From the NCBI GenBank assembly GCA_036873135.1, contig JAPTYO010000008.1, forward strand, positions 124,001-188,000: 64,000 bases of DNA, given 5' to 3'. Source of the stretch: Clarkia xantiana subsp. parviflora. Its lineage: Eukaryota; Streptophyta; Magnoliopsida; Myrtales; Onagraceae. Shown here piece by piece: positions 22,497 through 41,056 of the stretch. Both the position numbers and the translations under genes were made by a program. Under the pieces are notes generated by a model. It had not been told where the DNA came from. It saw only the letters and a list, made by a program, of their open reading frames with translations, and did not search any database. Each line of letters opens with the position of its first letter. The first letter of the stretch is position 1.

Positions 22497-24134
22497 GGTT
22501 ATTTTGGGGATTTCATGGAGTTTAATTAGTCTGTGCTATCATGATGAAATCAATGGAAAAAAAAAAAAAAAAACATTTAGTTCGGCTCTGGAGATGTCTG
22601 TCTGTCTTCTGTGTTTTTTTGGGACAGGTTTAAAAAAACATTATTTGTTGCTTGAGAGTTTGTTCTTTGCAGTCTGGACGCATTTCTTTTTGGGGAGATG
22701 AAGAAGATGATGATGTAATGCTTACACAATATCTACTGTACGGTCTCTGACAAAACCCTATGTATATCTCTCTCAGAAAGGAAATTAATTAAATTTATAT
22801 GATTGCCAGAAAAAAAAAAAATCAAATTTTTATGGGAGTTAGAGAAGTTCTTTTCCCAGCATAAATTAAATTCAAGAACCTGCCATTTCTTGCCCTAGCT
22901 TTGCGCTGTTTCGTACACGCAACTTAACCTAAAAACAAGTCATTTAATTTATTTGGAATCTGAATAAATAGCTAGTAAGACTTATACGTAAATAATTATA
23001 GAGTATATGCAAATTTTCTAAATACTTACTTGATTTCTAGGATTTATTTAGTTACTAACTTAGCTGGATAACAAGGAAATTAATCAAGAACTCTAAATAG
23101 CATGGATTTATACATATAATGAAGAAAAGAACACACTTTTTATTTATTTATTTAAAAAAAGTACATAATGTTAGTACGATTAGAAGAAAGAAAAGGAGTT
23201 GAGTATTAAGAACCCTAATAACGACTTATATATTTATTATCAAGTATCAGACGCTTGTCTAATAATATATCTAGTTTAATTTTTTAGGCTTTTTTTTATA
23301 TTAATTGTTTAGGTTAAAACAGTAACATTTAAACCTGGTAATTAATTAATTAAGATTACAACATGATTAAGAAGCAGCGTTGTGTTACTTCTTCTTTTCC
23401 CATATAATATATATATATAATACACTCTATACCTTGTTTTGGCTACTATGAATTAATATATCTTGCTCTGGCTATTGACAAGTCAACGACTTTGTATGAT
23501 CATGCAGTTCAACACAGTATTAGATCAGTCTACAAAGATCTAATAGCGACGGCAAGAGCTTCCGATTGGTTATTCGGGAGGGAACGGGACATGATAAATC
23601 AGTTTGCTTATACAATATATGAGTATCGACTATCGGATCTCGAATTAATCAGATGCATACGACATACTTATTTTCTATTTTGTTTGATAAAAAAAATATT
23701 GAAAATAACAATTTATTAGAAAAAATTAAAAATTAGGGTAACCAATTTTAAAAGAATTAATGTCTTTGTTACGCCAACCTCATCTTCACTAAATTGAATC
23801 ATCTGTCTTATTCTCCAACGCTGCTCTTATTAGACCCAACACCCTCCTATATCTTAAAAATTTGTCACGGATTTTTTTTGTGTTAGTCTAGTTGCTTTAC
23901 TTATAATTTCTTTGTCCATATTCATAATTGCATTATTTATCTTTCATGTGTATTTGTTACCAAATGGGAAAGCTCAGCTCATTAAACTAATCTATTAGGT
24001 GAGATGACCAATTTAGCTAATATACATCACATAAGTTAGTTACCCAACCGATTGGGATATAAACCATGACAATGGTCACGACCACGTTGGTCACAACTGG
24101 AAAAAGCCAGCTCCGTACACCACCGGTCTAAGGT
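22497..24134. other. MYB 3' region and intergenic DNA
   Basis: This region contains the MYB 3' UTR and AT-rich sequence. The open frame at 23492-23719 has no recognisable similarity and a biased, low-complexity end. I do not call it a gene. Confidence 0.5.
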
Positions 24135-24420
24135 CTGGCTCTGATACAAACCAAATGATAAAGCTCAATCCAGACAAAGCTAAACCAGATCTTTATAAAA
24201 GAATGAGAATTGTATTATTGATTTTATTTAGGGTTGAGTACATGTACCTATATATATAGATACAATACTATATCTATATCAATAGACTAAATATATAATA
24301 ATATAATAAGTAAAACATAATCTGATAATATGCTAAGAATATATCTATTCCTAATATAAACTTATCTAGATATAATAAAATATATCTACAAATATATTTT
24401 ATTCTAATAATCTTGCACCA
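24135..24420 (-). mobile_element. LTR plus primer-binding site fragment (copia-like), minus strand
   Basis: On the minus strand, phrases such as ttaggaatagatatattctta, tattatcagattatg, ttgtatctatatatat and caattctcattctt run in the same order as in the LTRs at 49275-50289. They are followed by gtatcagagcc, a match to the initiator-Met tRNA primer-binding site (24135-24145). Only an LTR and a little interior remain. The outer boundary near 24420 is approximate. Confidence 0.55.
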
Positions 24421-24953
24421 ATATGGTTTAGACCACGACAGTATTGATAATTGCATTACTTAATTTGTCTTTCATATGTACCAATTCACTTTCTTGCCAA
24501 TAGACACTACGAAATCAGAATTGCATGGTATAACCTATATCCAAAAATATAGACATAAAGCTTCTTCCAAGGTATAACCTATATCCAAAAATATAGACAT
24601 AACACTTCATATTCGCATAGAATTCACTCCCAGAAATATAACCATACCTACCCTCGCATGAGCCTCTTATCCATTCTTATTTGATCACGACAGAGCAAGT
24701 CAGAATAGTAAAAGGAAAAACACATTTGATAATATCAGAGTGGTCTCTCTTAGGACCAACAGGGCCAGACAGGATAAAAGAACAAACCATACTTTCAAAA
24801 GCAATATAGTTCTACTAGCAAACAACCCATGACCAAAAATCAAGTCTTGATGATCAACAAAACATACCACAACAAAACTACTTTTCAAGTTCAGTCTACC
24901 ATAAACAGAAAAACCAACGCGAAAAGATGATCTGTGGATGCAGAAGAAGGTGA

Positions 24954-25951
<998 letters not shown>

Positions 25952-26040
25952 CTGTTCTTGTTCTGGAGGAGAGATTACCGGAGCGGCTAGCTGATAGAGA
26001 AAACCCTAGGATGAGTCAGGATGGAGAAGAAGGGGAGGTA

Positions 26041-26463
26041 GAGGAGTTTATATATTAGGTCCGGTCAGTGAATCGAAGCCATAGATATGACGTTAGCCGC
26101 GTTGCTTAGAAAAGCCTATAAGGACGAAGGTTCGGCCCAAACTTGATGTGGGCTTTCTTTTTAGATGAACCCAACGGCCCATTAATTGTGTCTCCTCTAC
26201 CCTTTCTTTTTTATTGTTTTCGTGTTCTAAAAAGTAGAATTTCGGTGTCGGACATGGATCGATACTCAACTTCCGCTTTTTTTTTTTTTTTTTTTTTTTT
26301 TTTTTCCATTGGTCAAATCGTTTTACTACAAGCTTGACCACAATCTCGAATCGAGCCTGGTATAATTTTATCACACCCTCAAGTCCGATTTGTCTCGACT
26401 AGCTCAATCTAGACTAACCGAGTCTATTGTCTTCACTTATGTCCAGTTTATTTAAATTTCATA
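26041..26463. other. intergenic DNA upstream of RPS28
   Basis: This is likely the RPS28 promoter side. It contains a T homopolymer (26277-26305) and no other recognised feature. Confidence 0.5.
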
Positions 26464-27505
26464 TCATCTATATATATAATATAATTTCAATGTAAGCTCT
26501 CACATTTTGACAAGTACTAAAACGAGTCGGTTACGTATCAAAATATAGTATTTCTATTGGTCCACCTCAAATTGTAACTCTCACCGATGACATGTCAAAT
26601 TCATGTAGACAATGGTAAGTACTTAGAAATTCTCCAAGCATCCTCATTCCATGTTGAGATCCGTTTTATTTTTTATCCGTTTTTTTAATCTCTATCATAA
26701 CAATTATTAATTATAGCTATAAATAAAAAATATATATGTTATTTTTACTTTTTTTTTATTCATATGTTACTATTAAAATCATCAAAATTGATATTAAGTT
26801 GTATTTTTTATAAATTAGTATATGTACGTTTTAATATTAATTAATAAGCACATATTATCTTGATATTTATTTATTTAATTCCATTTCTCACTATTATAAA
26901 AAAAAACATAAAACGTGTTTTTTTCTAAAAACTCTTTTATGCGTAAAATTGTATACTAATATATATAAGATCATAAAATATTTCGTAATAATTAATTAAC
27001 TGTATACATGTTAAATGTGACATGTAAAAAATTATAATTATAAAAGCTAAAATAATGATGAAAATTTCCATATATTATATACAATTCTATTAAAAATAAA
27101 TTTATCGATTATTATTATTTACTTAATTTAATTTTGAGATTAAAAAAAACTGTAAGTATGAAAAAATAATACAATGTATTTTTTTTAAACGGTTAACAAA
27201 AAAAATGGTCTTATAGTATAGGATATGATAAATAAATTATTGATACAAATAATCAATATATTTTCAATGAAGGTAATATATAATCTAATAATTATAATTA
27301 AAATTCCAAGCAACAATTATTTTTACATTTTGCCCAAATCTCGGACAAACTCCATAAATCATATTTTAAATTTATGTAATTGAATAAAAAATACTATCAT
27401 TTCCAATGATATTTTTAGTACTCTAAATAATAAATATAAATACGTACATACAATTATTCATATAAAAGTATTCACTTCCGTGCAAAGCACGGGTCAATTA
27501 TCTAG
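26464..27505 (+). mobile_element. non-autonomous Helitron-like element
   Basis: The right end has the Helitron pattern: a small hairpin (ccgtgcaaagcacgg, 27479-27493), a short spacer and CTAG at 27502-27505 followed by T. A plausible left end is TCATCTATATATATAATATA at 26464, preceded by A, giving the A|T insertion site. The interior is extremely AT-rich and non-coding. The right end is well supported and the left end is inference. Confidence 0.5.
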
Positions 27506-28050
27506 TTTCTTTATATCTGATATTTTACGAATGAGTATTACAAAATTAAAAATAAAGTAGGAAACACCGAGGTCGCCCACACCACATCTATCTATTATCT
27601 AGACTCCAACTTTCTTTGAAACACTCTGTCTGCATTTATATGAAAGACTTACTATAGTTGTGCATTAATTTGTAAGATAATGAGGTGATAGTTATCTATA
27701 TTCATTATTATTGCATCTAGAAACTTCCACCAAATAACCAGGCTATTGCATTGCATTGAGGCCCAATGTGCACTACTTTTTTTCTATGGGTTCATACTTG
27801 ACGACCAAGACTAATCCACATTAGACACGGTAAATAAAGGTGGAGAGAGGAGACTTCAGATGGAGGGCGGTGTATATTGGGAAGAAAATATCGTGGTATC
27901 TATGTGGTGAACCGTCTATGGGGCACTTTGTCCTAACTACTTTACCACATGTCAGCTCCCGATTGATGGACGGTGCCACATGGCACACTATGTATTCAAG
28001 AATTTCTCATATATTGTGTGAGGTTGGATTCTATATTGGCATATTCAAAA
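27506..28050. other. intergenic DNA
   Basis: Open frame 27840-28082 shows no recognised family and runs into a transposon, so it is not called. Confidence 0.45.
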
Positions 28051-28571
28051 GGGTTATATGTCTTTTGGTCCATGATGTTTGACCAATTTTGGGTTTTGGT
28101 CCATGATGTTTTTTTTGTCTAGTTTTGGTACCATATGTTTGCAAATTTTTCTAATTTTGGTCCAACCGTTACATTTCGTCCATTTTTTTTCGTTAAGTGA
28201 CATGGGCAAGTCACGTGATCCACCATAAACTTTCAATTTTGTTCAAATTTGGGGGAATTGACCCATTGAACTAGGTTTAGGGTGTCAATTTCCCCAAATC
28301 CAACTAGGGTTAATAGGTCAAATTTGAGGGAATTGACACCCTAAACCTAGTTCAATAGGTCAATTCCCCCAAATCGAACAAAATTGAAAGTTTAGGGTGG
28401 ATCACGTGACTTGCACATGTCACTAAACGGAAATAAATGAACGGAATGTAACAGTCGGACCAAAACTAGAAAAATCTGCAAACATATGGTACCAAAACTA
28501 GACATAAAAAAAAAACATCATGGATCAAAACTCAAAAGTGATCAAACATCGTGATCAAGAACCGTTAACGC
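28051..28571. mobile_element. palindromic Mutator-like element, family A subtype (copy 4)
   Basis: This 521-bp inverted repeat starts gggttatatgtcttttgg and ends gaaccgttaacgc. It has a perfect 9-bp duplication, tattcaaaa (28042-28050 and 28572-28580). The arms share ggtaccatatgtttg and tcacgtgatc with copies 1-3. The centre is a different ggggaattgaccta/ctaggtttaggg block, shared with the element at 33328. Confidence 0.85.
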
Positions 28572-28606
28572 TATTCAAAATAGTAGTATTTGTCGCTTCT
28601 GTCAAA

Positions 28607-28642
<36 letters not shown>

Positions 28643-29168
28643 TCTTGTTTGGCCTGAAATATACATATTGTCGTGGTTACCTATTGAGAGGTACGGACCG
28701 GCATATCAGATTCAGGGCTACTTTTTGGTCGGGAAGGGGTCTGCATAGGCGCCGACTGTTGTGCTGCTCCGGTTGGGATGGAATGGATCCGTATGCATCT
28801 ACCCTCCACATAATTAATTGGAATATATATATATATAACTCATAGTAAAATTAGTTAAATTTAATAGAAAAAACTATCTAGCGTACAAAGAAGAAACATT
28901 AGTGGCAAAACAAATATTTTTTATTTTATAAATTATAACCGAATAAAATAAAATCAACAAAAATTACAAAAAAATAAAAAGAAGCAAATAGGGTATTATT
29001 GGTATGCATAGTGTCTTTTGAAGGTGAACATTACGTAGCATGCCAATAATGCCATGCCCATCATGACATGTACACATACATAAATGTACATGCAAACACA
29101 TCCATAATCCATTCACCATCACCATGCTGTGCCAACCCAAAACCCATTAACCATTTCCTGCACCCTCC

Positions 29169-29176
29169 TATATAAA
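29169..29176 (+). promoter_or_regulatory. TATA box of the HIPP gene
   Basis: tatataaa lies about 106-113 bp before the start codon at 29282, in a setting (ccctcc before, cctaaaccc after) typical of plant core promoters. Confidence 0.6.
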
Positions 29177-29281
29177 CCTAAACCCACCAATACAATCGTT
29201 GCTTCCTCTCCAAGACTACACTGAAATACGAGTGGCATAAACGACAGAGCAACAGAACCGACTCGACTCACTGAACTCAGC

Positions 29282-30751
29282 ATGGGAGAGGTGAGTCAAC
29301 TCGGTCGCCTTCATCTTCTCTTTCCCATTCCCTTCCGTTATCTTCATCCAAGCTTCGATCGTCCATTAATGACGGCTAATCTCTGTTTCTTCTTTTATGT
29401 CTGTGCTGAAGGGTGGAAAGAAGGAGGAGAAGAGCGACTCCAGCATCGTTCTGAAACTCGACATGCACTGCGAAGGCTGCGTGACGAAGATCCTGAAAAC
29501 TTCGAGGAGCATTGCAGGTATGGAATCGACGGTGTGCTTGCTCTGTGATTTTTTTAACTTTCGTGGATTATTTTGCACTTTCTGGGGAAATCAGCTCTGT
29601 TAATGGATGCGATTCTCGTTTTGTGTTTTCCAGGTGTGGATAGAGCGACGGCAGAATGGGAGTCGAACAAGCTGACGGTGAAAGGCACGATCGATCCGTC
29701 TAAACTCCGAGATGAGTTGCAGAAGAGGACGAAGAAGAAGGTTGAGCTGATCTCGCCTCAGGCTAAGAAGGAGAAGGGAAACAACAACAATGCGGAGAAG
29801 AAACCCGACGAGAAGAAGGCTGATGAGAAGAAATCCGATGAGAAGAAACCAAAAGAGGTAACCTAACCGCTTCTAATGTTCATCAGTATCCACGATTTCG
29901 ATGCCATTAACATGATCGACGAAATGCCACGCATCTGTAAATCTAGTTTTAGATTGGAATCTGGAGGTGCATTAGTTTGTGGTTCATAACATTGTATCGG
30001 AACTTAAGGCTGATTTGAGTTTCTTCTGTGGTACCGACTCCGAGTTGATTTTCGGATTCCTGAAGCTTTTCTCCCTGGTCGCTTTGAACTCTGTCGCTTA
30101 TATGTGATTTTTGTAATGGCAGCCTCCGGAGACGACGGCGGTTCTGAAGCTGCAGCTCCACTGCACGGGCTGCATTGTGAAGATTTACAAGATAGCTTCA
30201 AAGTTCAAAGGTATTATTATTACCGTGCCGTTCGAACTCTACGTAACATATCTCTGTTAACTTTCCTTAGTGCTTCCATAATATTCGAAATCTCTGGTTC
30301 ATTCTGAGGATATGAAGAATTTGGGATTGTTTATGCAGGTGTAGACAAAGTTAGCATTGACAAGGAGAAGGATTTGGTCACAGTGAATGGCAAGATGGAT
30401 GCCAAGGCTCTGGTGCAGAGCTTGTCGGAGAAGATGAAGAGGCCTGTTGAGATTGTTCCTCCCAAGAAGGACAAGGAGAACAATGAAGGAAAAGATGGAG
30501 GAAATGGCGGCGGCCGTGGAGGAAAGAAGAAGGGCGGCGGAGGAGATGGGTCTGCGGAGGTGATCGAGGGGAACCGACTGGAGTACGTCGGATTTCCCGG
30601 GTACCCGCCACTACCCGTACCCATATATGGACCCGGATATGCGTACCCGTTTGTTCATCATGAACCCGCTTACAGGTACCCGTTTTTCTGCAACCCGCAT
30701 GCACCGCAGGTTTTCAGTGATGAGAACCCGAATGCTTGCTCTGTCATGTGA
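29282..30751 (+). CDS. heavy-metal-associated isoprenylated plant protein with two HMA domains (HIPP3/5/6 type)
   Basis: Five exons (29282-29290, 29412-29517, 29634-29857, 30123-30210, 30339-30751) join in frame to 279 aa. The first coding exon is only nine bases (MGE). Two HMA domains each keep the metal-binding MxCxxC-like core. The first is MHCEGC (about residues 22-27) and the second is LHCTGC (about 125-130). A Lys/Asp/Glu-rich linker (KKPDEKKADEKKSDEKK) separates them. A Gly/Lys-rich stretch and a Pro/Tyr-rich segment follow, and the protein ends in the CaaX box CSVM, so farnesylation and membrane association are expected. Family members bind soft or transition metals and act in metal homeostasis and stress. 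The bound metal cannot be read from sequence. The overall plan matches Arabidopsis HIPP3 (At5g60800), a neighbour of ABCF1 and NRT2 there. Confidence 0.93.
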
Positions 30752-31604
30752 CGGGTCGGGGCGGGTTGAGTTGAGTTGTGATGTGTTTGAGAATGGTAGC
30801 TAATAGCAATGGATGGATTGTAAATAAAGAGGGAAACCCAGAAAGGAATTGAATTTTGGAGTTGAAATTTTGAGTGGTGGGGGATGAGTATATGACATTA
30901 GTGACCTCAATTTGAGATTTGAATTGTTAGGTGAAAAGGAATTCTCTATCTAATCTATGATTCTATCCAATATATTAATAGATATATATATATATATATA
31001 TATATCATATTGTTTCTTAGTTGGTGAATGGGCATATAAATGAATTCTAGTGATGAAATGAAACCAACCTTTTTGAATATGCTCTTTCTTTCCCTCTTAT
31101 TTACTAGGTTCTGATCTATCCTCATTACTCCCTTTTAGAATGGTAAAATCTGCTAGAAATGTAAAGATTAAATCCTATATAATTCAGCAATATGCATTGT
31201 AAGACATTTTAATATTTGTGTATTAATATAAAACTTATTAAATACTTACATTTAAAAGCCTCACATTATGAGCCACTTGGTGGCAATAAAGAATATTTTT
31301 TATATTATTCTATTTTCGGGTTGTAGTATGTTATAAATTTAGATAGATATTTAAATAATTTATCGACTATATTTTAACATGTAAATTGTTATGTTATGTT
31401 GAGTTCCATTTAAGATTTAACCAGCTGAAATCATCTTCTGGTTGTAATTATTTATTATTCACGGCGAACTACCTAACATCTCATACATGTCTTATCCACC
31501 ATAAATGAATCTTAATCAACTAGTGATCAGTATGAAGATTTGCTAGTACATAATTAATAGCTTATAATTAGCGTTGACAGTGTTTAGGTCATTTATTGCT
31601 ATTG

Positions 31605-31652
<48 letters not shown>

Positions 31653-31714
31653 CTGTAGTGGTCCAATTTTTCCTCGACACCTATATCGCCTCTCTCACTT
31701 TATAATACTTGGAC
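30752..31714. other. HIPP 3' region and intergenic DNA
   Basis: This region contains the 3' UTR, then AT-rich sequence with (TA)n at 30984-31005 and 31608-31646. No gene is seen. Confidence 0.5.
31608..31646. repeat. (TA)n microsatellite
   Basis: About 39 bp of TA dinucleotide repeat. Confidence 0.9.
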
Positions 31715-32143
31715 CAGTGTTATCAGAACCGGACCGGGGCCTGAACCGGCAGGGCCACCGGTTCCCGGTTCGGCCGGTCGGACCCGGTCCGAACCGGGTT
31801 CGACCGGTTTTAGTAAAAAAAATGCAAATTTGCATATCCTCTTTGTAAGTTAACCCTTATGTAGGTTTTAGTCCAGATCGGGGCCTGCCTCTCTATAAGT
31901 TTACCCTAAAAAAATTTTAATTTTTTTTTTAATTTTTTTTTAATTTTTTTTAATGAAAAGAGTCCGAACCGGCGAACCGGTGAACCGCCCGGTTCGCCCA
32001 AAACCGGCCGGCTCGGTGAAAACCGGACTTCAGAACCGGGTTCGCTTACATCCTCCGGAAATAAGCAAACCGGACCGGTGAGGGGTCCGGTTCCGGTCCG
32101 ACCGCGGTCGGACCGCCGGTCCGGTCCGGTTCTGATAACACTG
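31715..32143. mobile_element. complete hAT-like non-autonomous element (429 bp)
   Basis: The terminal inverted repeats are cagtgttatcagaaccgg on the left and ccggttctgataacactg on the right. Both sides carry the perfect 8-bp duplication acttggac (31707-31714 and 32144-32151). CAGTG-type ends with an 8-bp duplication are diagnostic of the hAT superfamily. The interior is accggt-rich with an A/T-rich centre. A partial copy occupies 1-198 and a diverged relative lies at 54040-54328. Confidence 0.9.
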
Positions 32144-32289
32144 ACTTGGACATTCAAGAGTCGGTCAATCATACGAAACTCCCCATATAACACGTTACCT
32201 TCTCACGCCAAAGTTCTCAATATAAATTGAGTGGTGATGAAGTAAGGAGTCAAATAATAAGAGTATAATTATATTTTACTAATTTAAGA

Positions 32290-32800
32290 ATATACAAATT
32301 GTCTGAAGTTTTACCAATGATGAAATTTGATGTGTAAAGTTTGAAATATTAAAATTGACAGTCTCAGGTTTCTTTTTGTTAAATTTTGGTGTATCCGCAC
32401 ATATTTTCCTCTATTTTCAATCATTTTCATCAACCCACTCATAATCCATCACTCTTTAGTTTTTAAAAAGTCGTCAAATTTCCCCCCAAAACTTGAACAT
32501 CTAAAAGAAAAAGTTTCTAACAGAGTGGTGTTGCACAATTTTCAGCGACAACAAAGCGGGATTTACTTGCACAGATGTGATCAACTTCTTAGATGACGGT
32601 ACCGGCAAGGTGACGAGAATGGAGCGTGCATATGATGTCAAATTTGACAGCCGGTTTCGTCGAGATTGACTTCTCTAAAGTAATTACAAACCGAGAGTAC
32701 ACCAAATTTCAATAAAAATTAAATACGTGATACTCCATTTTAACGTCAAACACCAAATTTTAATATTGGAGAAACTTTAAACAAGGTTCTTAATTTATTA
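32290..32800. repeat. dispersed repeat family C, copy 1
   Basis: This copy shares ordered landmarks with 47637-48163 and 48863-50410: ctgtctgaagtt-like start, gacagtc(t/c)caggttt, cactcataatccatcactctt, ccaaaacttgaacatc, gcaaggtgacgagaatggagc and gacagccggtttcgtcg. The ends are inverted and the middle is unique. The boundaries are approximate. Confidence 0.6.
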
Positions 32801-33327
32801 ACATTATGTATATTATTATATTATTAAAAGTATAATAAATACTACAAATTTAATTGGCGTGCTAGAAGATAACCTCTAGTATTATTCGGACATGACACCA
32901 AATCGCAGAATATAATAAATTTCATATTCAATATTACAAATTATTAAAAAGTACAATCGGTTACGATTCCCTACAACAATTCAGAAAACGAAACCTAATT
33001 TTTTATTTTTTTGTGACATTTATATGACGTCCTCTAATATTTATAGAGTTATGGAATCATATAGTTTCGGCTTTTATACCATTTTGGATATAAATTATTT
33101 ACGGATGCAAACTTCGAGTATACATATATGTTAAGGTTTCTGTTACAGACGTTGTCACAAAATGGAATTTATTGAAAATGTATTGGATATTAACAGAAAG
33201 GCATAAATGGGGAGCGGTGAAGAACAAATGATTGATGATGAGGCATTTTGCGAAATACTCAATCACCGATGTCCTTGTTTAATAATGATCGGATTGAGGC
33301 ACATTTTTTTTTACTTGTATTTATTTA
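32801..33327. other. intergenic DNA
   Basis: Nothing recognised. Short open frames lack family similarity. Confidence 0.45.
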
Positions 33328-33808
33328 GGGCTAACATGCATTTTGGTCCATTATGTTTGATCACTTTTGGGTTTTGGTCTATAATGTTTTTTTTGTCTAG
33401 TTTTGGTGTCATATGTTTGCAGATTTTTCTAGTTTTGGTCAGACCGTTACATTTCGTCCATTTTTTTCCGTTAAGTAACATGTGCAAATCACGTGATCCA
33501 CCGTAAACTTTCAATTTTGTTCGAATATGGAGGAATTGACCTATTGAACTAGGTTTAGGGTATCAATTCCCTAAAATTTAACCCATTAAACCTAGTTCAA
33601 TTCGCCCAAATTGAACTAGGTTTAGAGTGTCAATTCCCCAAATTTGAACAAAATTGAAAATTTAGGGTGGATCACGTGACTTGCACATGTCACTTTACGG
33701 AAAAAATGGACGGAATGTAACGGTCGGACCAAAACTAGAAAACTCTGCAAACATATGGTACCAAATTAGGAAAAAAAAAATATCATGCATCAAAAGACCT
33801 GTAAACCC
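33328..33808. mobile_element. palindromic Mutator-like element, family A subtype (copy 5)
   Basis: This 481-bp inverted repeat starts gggctaacatgcatttt and ends gacctgtaaaccc. It has a perfect 9-bp duplication, atttattta (33319-33327 and 33809-33817). The centre is the same aattgaccta/ctaggtttaggg type as copy 4. The right arm is slightly shortened near its end. Confidence 0.85.
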
Positions 33809-34934
33809 ATTTATTTATTGGTATCCCATATAAAAATAAGGGTTAACAATTTAATAACAATTTTGGCCAAAAAAAATTTAATAACAATCCTTTTTTTTTA
33901 ATTCTAAAATAACAAGAGCTAAATAATACACTTAATATATTTCAATTTTAATTAGTTTAACCGCACTCGCTTTAAAAGAATTTCCCTTTGAATGACATAT
34001 TTTCTTTTTAAGAGCAACAATTCTTGTTCTTCTTATAATAGGCCATTGCATTCTTCAATCAATCGTCATAAATAGAAAGTTGATATCGATAACCACCGAA
34101 ATAATTATACATCCTGGTGACCGATGGAATAGTAGATAAGTAAATAAATAAATAAAAGTTATAATACTTGCGTTTATAATGCTACATTTGTGGAATATGA
34201 AAAAAAAATTATTATCGACATTTTATATTTTACAGACTAACCAATTATGAGCTATGATTATACTAAGCTTTGGCATTTAAAATATATTGTTGGAAACAAG
34301 TATATATTTAAAATATATTAAATCAACATATTCATTTATCATTTTAAAATTTTAGTATAGTTAAGTAGTTAGTCTAATCGTTAACATATTCATTTATCAA
34401 TTCCCCCGCAACGCTAAATTAAACCTCTATTTCATCTAGTTTGGCAAATTTAACCAAAAAAAAAAAATAATTAGTGAAGAAGTTACCCATGGTATTAGCT
34501 AGGGTTGAGAGTATATTAACATAAGGAGAAAGTGAACTACGTGGATGACACGTTAAGTGTAATTAGATCTTATGATTGTTGACCAATGAGCGATTATACT
34601 ATGCATTATTATATTAAAAGAGGCTTAATTAGAGAATTTGTGGGGGCTATAGTATTAGATTGGGTCCCTTCTATTATATTGCACGTGATGGAAACAAGTA
34701 TTTTCAATATCTTTCTTATTCGGAAGACCATTAAGCTCGACTAATTTGGTTCGAGGGACAATCATGATGTGCTTAGTGATGATTGTCGATTACCTTAAAA
34801 AACACAATGTATTGTTTTTTTTTTTTTTAATAACAAAATTGCTTCCACAATTTCAGATCAGGATTATTAAGGTATGTTGGAATTATTACCTGCTAAGTAA
34901 GTAAGTAAGGGTGATGATATTTAGATTATTAATT
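33809..34934. other. intergenic DNA
   Basis: AT-rich sequence. No gene or delimited element is seen. Confidence 0.5.
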
Positions 34935-35629
34935 GGGTTAAGAACACAATAGGGGCCTGAATGTTTGTCAATGTTGCCAAAAGGGGTCATGAATTGAAAA
35001 AACGTATTATTAAGGGCCTGAATTTTGAGTTTTGTTGATAATCGAGTTTCCGTCCAAATTTGCTGTTAAATGTAACAGAAACACGTGAAATAACAAAATT
35101 ACCCTTTTGCAATTATTATACAATTTATCAGTTTAATTAATGAAATGTGAAATATCTAAAATACCCCTGCACACTAATTATGCCCTAAGGCCACCACGGC
35201 CACGGCCACGGCCACCGAACACCACCCCAGCTCCGGCGACCCAAAAAAGCTCCGATCGGAGTTCCAGAGCTACGATCGGAGCTTTTTTGGGTCGTCGGAG
35301 GGAGGTTAGGGTCGCCGGAGATGGGTGGTGGTCGCCGGAGCCGGGTGGTGGTGGTCGCCGGAGCTGTGGTGGCTTAAAGGGTATTTTCGTCTTTTTAGGT
35401 CAAATATGTGAGGGACACACTTTGGTCAAAGGGCATTTTCGGGTTTTCAAATTATTTTCGGTCACATGCTTGGCATGTGACCACTTTCTGTCACTTTTAA
35501 CAGAAAAATAGACGGAGACCTCACTTATACACAAAACTCAAAATTCAGGCCCTTAATAATACGTTTTTTCAATTCAGACCCTTTTTGCCATCATGGGCAA
35601 ACATTCAGGCTCCTATTGTGTTCTTAACA
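34935..35629. mobile_element. palindromic Mutator-like element, family B copy 2
   Basis: The ends are gggttaagaacacaatagg and its inverted counterpart cctattgtgttcttaa. The arms share ggggtc(a)tgaattgaaa, gtattattaagggcctgaa and the aacacgtgaaataaca / catgtgacc phrases. The centre carries short ccaccacggcc and ggtcgccggagc repeats plus an inverted gctccgatcggagc. A target duplication is not clear. An open frame (35140-35511) spans the centre and is regarded as fortuitous. Confidence 0.75.
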
Positions 35630-36256
35630 ATGTTATATTGTTGCCCATTGTTTTTTCCCACCTTCCATTGTATAACTTCTTGCAGAAGGTCTGGAAAAGC
35701 AGAATTGTCAAAGTTCAAATGCTTTTCTAATTTGGCCTTCACATGAAAGTGACTTCTATGCCCTATAATACATTACATAACAAATTCCCCAAGGAATGGA
35801 CACACAAGGAATTACTTATGCATGATTTTAGATATATATATATATGTAAACAGCTAACAAAAACACAGCATTTATTCTTTGCTCTTTACAATCTAATTTC
35901 AACTGAAACCAAAAACAAAAAATTACACTCCAATCCAATCCTCTCTATACTTTAAATTATTATAGAGAGAACAAAACTTTAAAATTCAAACATAATGACC
36001 CTTCTCTTCTTCTTAATACCACTAGCTAGACCTAGAAGTGCCACAAGACCACCACCTAACCTACTATCTATCTTTCAATAACACAACTTGTTCATTCATT
36101 CATTCATTCATTCAGCTAGCTTATCCCTTTCCAAAATGCAAGTAACTATGGACCCCCCCCAACCATATTCATTCCTCATATCCCTATCCTTCTCTTCTGT
36201 CTGGCACACACACATACATAATACACATACCAGTTTGAGGCGAGGCAAGCGCATAA
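35630..36256. other. intergenic / 3' flank of the GTG gene
   Basis: This is likely the 3' UTR and terminator side of the minus-strand GTG gene. It includes attc repeats at about 36090-36113. No gene is seen. Confidence 0.45.

Positions 36257-41056
<4,800 letters not shown>

Noticed and set aside
23492..23719. 75-aa frame downstream of the MYB gene
   Set aside because: It has no recognised family, no promoter or splice context, and ends in AT-rich low-complexity sequence.
27840..28082. 80-aa frame before a palindromic element
   Set aside because: It runs into the transposon end and no homologue is recognised.
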